The translations under genes were made by a program, and so were the position numbers. The notes under the pieces are model-generated. The model did not search any database and was not told where the DNA came from. It saw nothing but the letters and a program-made list of their open reading frames with translations. A stretch of 46,289 nucleotides of DNA from Rubeoparvulum massiliense (GTDB lineage: Bacteria > Bacillota > Bacilli > Rubeoparvulales > Rubeoparvulaceae), in contig NZ_CVPE01000006.1 in the NCBI RefSeq assembly GCF_001049895.1, forward strand, positions 1,186,836 through 1,233,124, read 5' to 3'. Shown one piece after another: positions 44,257-46,289 of the stretch; within the stretch, counting starts at the first letter, position 1; each line of letters starts with the position of its first letter.

Positions 44257-44640
44257 TTGGACCATTTCTTACTCTATCCAGCTATCGGTGAGCAACGACT
44301 ACATGAGCTGGTGGATCATTTTTATCATCATGTTTCGAAGCATCCGCTGCTTGCGCCAATATTTCCAGCAGATTTAACAGAAACAGCTCGTAAGCAAAAG
44401 CTATTTCTAACTCAATTCTTTGGTGGACCTGCCCTTTACTCTTTAGAGTTTGGTGCCCCGATGCTACGAGCTCGTCATCTGCCTTTCCCGATTACGCCAG
44501 AACGTGCAGAGGCATGGCTTCAATGTATGCAAGAGGCGATGAAAGAAGTTGGTTTATTGGATGAGGAACTTGGTCGCTTTATGTTAGAGCGGCTGACGAA
44601 AACCGCACATCATATGATGAATACCGAATCCTCGCTGTAA
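44257..44640 (+). CDS. group II truncated haemoglobin (YjbI-like)
   Basis: 127-residue globin with a 2-over-2 fold, binding haem and O2/NO. From the TTG at 44257, YPAIGEQRLHELVDHFYHHV (Phe-Tyr at B9-B10) leads to FFGGPALYS, then LRARHLPFPIT with the proximal His (F8), and ends with helices G-H including a Trp at G8 (AEAWLQCM), as in truncated HbO proteins. TTG chosen over the ATG at 44233 because TCTGGAGGTATTCCC stands just before it. In B. subtilis YjbI works with YjbH and ClpXP-related stress genes, but those neighbours are absent here. Confidence 0.88.
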   Translation: MDHFLLYPAIGEQRLHELVDHFYHHVSKHPLLAPIFPADLTETARKQKLFLTQFFGGPALYSLEFGAPMLRARHLPFPITPERAEAWLQCMQEAMKEVGLLDEELGRFMLERLTKTAHHMMNTESSL

Positions 44641-44645
44641 AAAAA

Positions 44646-44679
44646 ACGCACTGCTCCATCTGGGAACAGTGCGTTTCTT
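44646..44679. terminator. bidirectional terminator
   Basis: AACGCACTG...CAGTGCGTT stem with TCC/GGG extension, T-rich on both ends; between the convergent globin and DegV genes. Confidence 0.85.
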
Positions 44680-44699
44680 CTACATCCATATTCAGCTTA

Positions 44700-45551
44700 T
44701 TAGCTAAAAGAGATTACAATACCACCTTCACCGGCATAAGTACCAATCGTTGCGCCCATCTCGGTGAGAAATACTTTGAGCTTTCGATCCTGATAAAGTT
44801 CTTCAATGGTGTGCTTAATTTCTTCGCCCTTTTCCTTACAGTTACTATGGGCAACACCAACAAGGAATTGGTATTTATCCTGTGTAAGCTCTCCAATTAA
44901 ATTTATCAATTTAGAAATAGCACGCTTTGATGTACGTACCTTTTCATGAAGTTCAATCTTCCCCTCATCTGCAAACATAATCAGCTTAATCGAAAGGAAT
45001 TCCGCTAACCTACCTTTTATTTTATCTAACCGCCCACCCTTAATCACATTCTCTAGTGTATCCAGAACAAAGTATGTGCGTATCTTCTCAGCCTGTTCCC
45101 GAGCATATGCTACTAACTCAGCAAAGGATACACCTTCATTCCGTTTCTCAGCTACACGTAAGACGATATTGCCTAAGCCAACGGAGGCTGTTTTTGAATC
45201 AATAATTTCAATCTGTTGATTGGGACGTTCTTCTTGAAACATGGTTCGTGCCAAACAAGCATGTTCATATGTGCTACTTAATTTATCCGATACTGTTATA
45301 AGTATGATTTGATCATCATTATTAGTTTTTAAAAATTCTTCCATAAAGTGATGAGGAGCTGGACTTGCCGTACGTGGTAATACGGGAAAATTGTGCATCT
45401 TACTATAAAATTCTTGGTTGGAAATTGTCACCTGATCAATGTATTCTTCATCGCCAAAATAAACTTTTAGTGGAACAACCCGAATGTCCTGCTCCTGCAA
45501 CATTGTTTTTGGTAAGTCATTGCTACTATCAGTAATTAAGATGATGGCCAT
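44700..45551 (-). CDS. DegV-family fatty-acid-binding protein
   Basis: 283 residues; binds fatty acids and presents them to the FakA kinase (established for FakB members). The N-terminal signature IILITDSSNDLPKTM and the conserved SPAPHHF (lipid-headgroup site, here TASPAPHHFMEEF at about 61-73) and the C-terminal GAT-IGTYAGEGGIVISF are family hallmarks. ATG preceded by GAAAGGACATTAG. Single gene, with a convergent globin gene. Bacillota carry several DegV copies, so no subtype name is given. Confidence 0.9.
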   Translation of the reverse strand: MAIILITDSSNDLPKTMLQEQDIRVVPLKVYFGDEEYIDQVTISNQEFYSKMHNFPVLPRTASPAPHHFMEEFLKTNNDDQIILITVSDKLSSTYEHACLARTMFQEERPNQQIEIIDSKTASVGLGNIVLRVAEKRNEGVSFAELVAYAREQAEKIRTYFVLDTLENVIKGGRLDKIKGRLAEFLSIKLIMFADEGKIELHEKVRTSKRAISKLINLIGELTQDKYQFLVGVAHSNCKEKGEEIKHTIEELYQDRKLKVFLTEMGATIGTYAGEGGIVISFS

Positions 45552-45761
45552 TCTAATGTCCTTTCGTTTTTCAAATTATTTTTGTCCTATCCTAGTCAAT
45601 AGTACTATTATTTTCTTCCTATTATAATGTATTTACTCGCATACGTCATTAATTTATCGAAAGTAGTTGAAGAAAACCAATTCTAGGGATGTTGGAGGAT
45701 AGTTGAACCTCTCATGTCTAAAGCCACGAGTGTTCTCGACTATTCCATAAAGCTATAAAAG

Positions 45762-45794
45762 AAGCCATTCCACTAATGGAAATGGCTCCTGCTC
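45762..45794 (-). terminator. rRNA operon terminator
   Basis: GAGCCATTTCCA-ttag-TGGAATGGCTTC followed by TTTT on the minus strand, about 30 bases after the 5S gene. Confidence 0.8.
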
Positions 45795-45822
45795 TTTGAT
45801 CTTATGTATGGATAATAAAAAC

Positions 45823-45940
45823 TGCCTGGCAACGACCTACTCTCCCAGGACCCTGCGGTCCAAGTACCCTCGGCGTGAGAAGGCTTAACGGTCGTGTTCG
45901 GGATGGGAACGCGTGTGACCCTTCTGCAATCATCACCAGA
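45823..45940 (-). rRNA. rrf: 5S ribosomal RNA
   Basis: About 118 bases with the 5S core CCCATCCCGAACACGACCGTTAAG, read on the minus strand, and the closing helix between TCTGG at the 5' end and CCAGG at the 3' end. The exact ends are placed by this pairing and may be off by one or two bases. Confidence 0.95.
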
Positions 45941-46236
45941 CAGCTTATATCAATTCCTTTGTCTCGCCCTCCTGCAACAAGTTGCCGTGTCGGGCTCTGA
46001 CAAACGAATAGATATCAGTAAATTTTTTAGGAACCTTCGGTTCCTTACCTTCTAAGGCCCTTAAGCACTTCATGAAGGTACTGAGCGTATTTCATTTTGC
46101 CTTGAGCGACTTTGCAACCTTCGGTTGCCGTAAGCGAAAGGCATATGAAATAGCTCTTACAGAGAGAAGTTCATTCTCTCAAAACTGAAGACGAAATGAA
46201 TTGTATCACATTCACGATCCATAATAAAGTGAAATA
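45941..46236 (-). other. 23S-5S spacer with long processing hairpins, no tRNA
   Basis: About 296 bases between the 23S end and 5S. It contains a long imperfect stem (46089-46152: ATTTCAT..TGCCTT pairing with AAGGCATATGAAAT) enclosing GCAACC-ttc-GGTTGC, and a second GGAACC-ttc-GGTTCC hairpin at 46030-46046. Another pairing, GGCGAGACAAA near 45960-45970, may belong to the 5S precursor stem. No tRNA gene is visible. These are probably RNase III/M5 processing structures. Confidence 0.6.
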
Positions 46237-46289
46237 TTTGGTTAAGCCCTCGATCGATTAGTATCCGTCAGCTCCATGCATTGCTGCAC
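46237..46289 (-). rRNA. rrl: 23S ribosomal RNA, 3' end (partial)
   Basis: The minus strand reads the universal 3' terminus with GGATACTAATCGATCGAGGG followed by CTTAACCAA. The gene runs out of the window to the right. Confidence 0.93.

Noticed and set aside
45941-46236. tRNA gene in the 23S-5S spacer
   Set aside because: No cloverleaf, TTCGA-type T-loop context or CCA end could be put together.
1-46289. CRISPR array, toxin-antitoxin or defence island
   Set aside because: No regularly spaced repeats, Cas genes or recognisable toxin-antitoxin pairs were seen in the window.

Overview
The window is a chromosomal segment from a low-to-mid GC Bacillota, most likely of the order Bacillales. The evidence is gene content and synteny: an acsA / acuABC divergon, an aroA(aroF)-ccpA-motP-motS-type cluster as in Bacillus subtilis, a ydbS-ydbT pair, YqgQ, SftA, AmpS and YjbI relatives, two T-box leaders, and strong GGAGG ribosome binding sites with frequent GTG/TTG starts. 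The right end runs into an rRNA operon on the minus strand (5S plus the 3' end of 23S).

Layout. 1-1204: AT-rich debris with a hypothetical gene cut by the window edge, transposase-like fragments, a 42-codon ORF and a shared hairpin terminator. 1205-2709: tyrS behind a Tyr T-box (specifier UAC). 2846-4859: ydbS-ydbT membrane PH-domain pair with an ECF-sigma-like promoter. 5006-8290: class A penicillin-binding protein with two FN3 domains. 8298-9620: argG with an ArgR box lying on its promoter. 9617-13980: acsA (minus) against acuA-acuB-acuC (plus), the acetyl-CoA synthetase and its acetylation switch. 14093-18662 (minus): aroF-type DAHP synthase/chorismate mutase, ccpA, the Na+-type flagellar stator motP-motS, and mtnN. 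18878-21007: an FtsA-like actin-fold ATPase with a long repeat-rich C-terminus.

21008-22158 and 26185-27530 are AT-rich patches of small membrane, secreted or lipoprotein genes, the second one next to IS256-family debris. Between them lies a BmrC/BmrD-type heterodimeric ABC exporter (22290-26164) behind a possible attenuator. 27626-29744: two OppB/OppC-type permeases plus a small membrane protein. 29892-32475: a tandem SH3-like protein, a zinc-ribbon protein, an orphan structured region ending in a terminator, an M29 aminopeptidase and an L,D-transpeptidase.

32717-35608 (minus): an alternative-type ArgRS behind an Arg T-box (specifier CGC), translationally joined to a PolA-type 5'-3' exonuclease. 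35628-39099: molybdenum cofactor genes, moaA-moaC (minus) against a MoaD-MoaE fusion and MoeB (plus). 39233-42843 (minus): SftA DNA translocase, an HD-GYP phosphodiesterase and YqgQ. 43012-45551: PfoR-like EIIC membrane protein, group II truncated haemoglobin, and a DegV fatty-acid-binding protein. 45762-46289: rRNA operon end.

Most of the window is ordinary housekeeping and regulatory content. The less ordinary points are the FtsA-like protein with beta-grasp-like repeats, the MoaD-MoaE fusion with its Gly-Gly buried inside the chain, the IS256 remnant that now carries the ribosome binding site of a lipoprotein gene, the 7-A tract that splits a small membrane protein from its ATG, and the orphan structured element upstream of the aminopeptidase. 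I did not find a CRISPR array, prophage or obvious defence island. All family names are recognised from the translated sequences by eye, without database searches.
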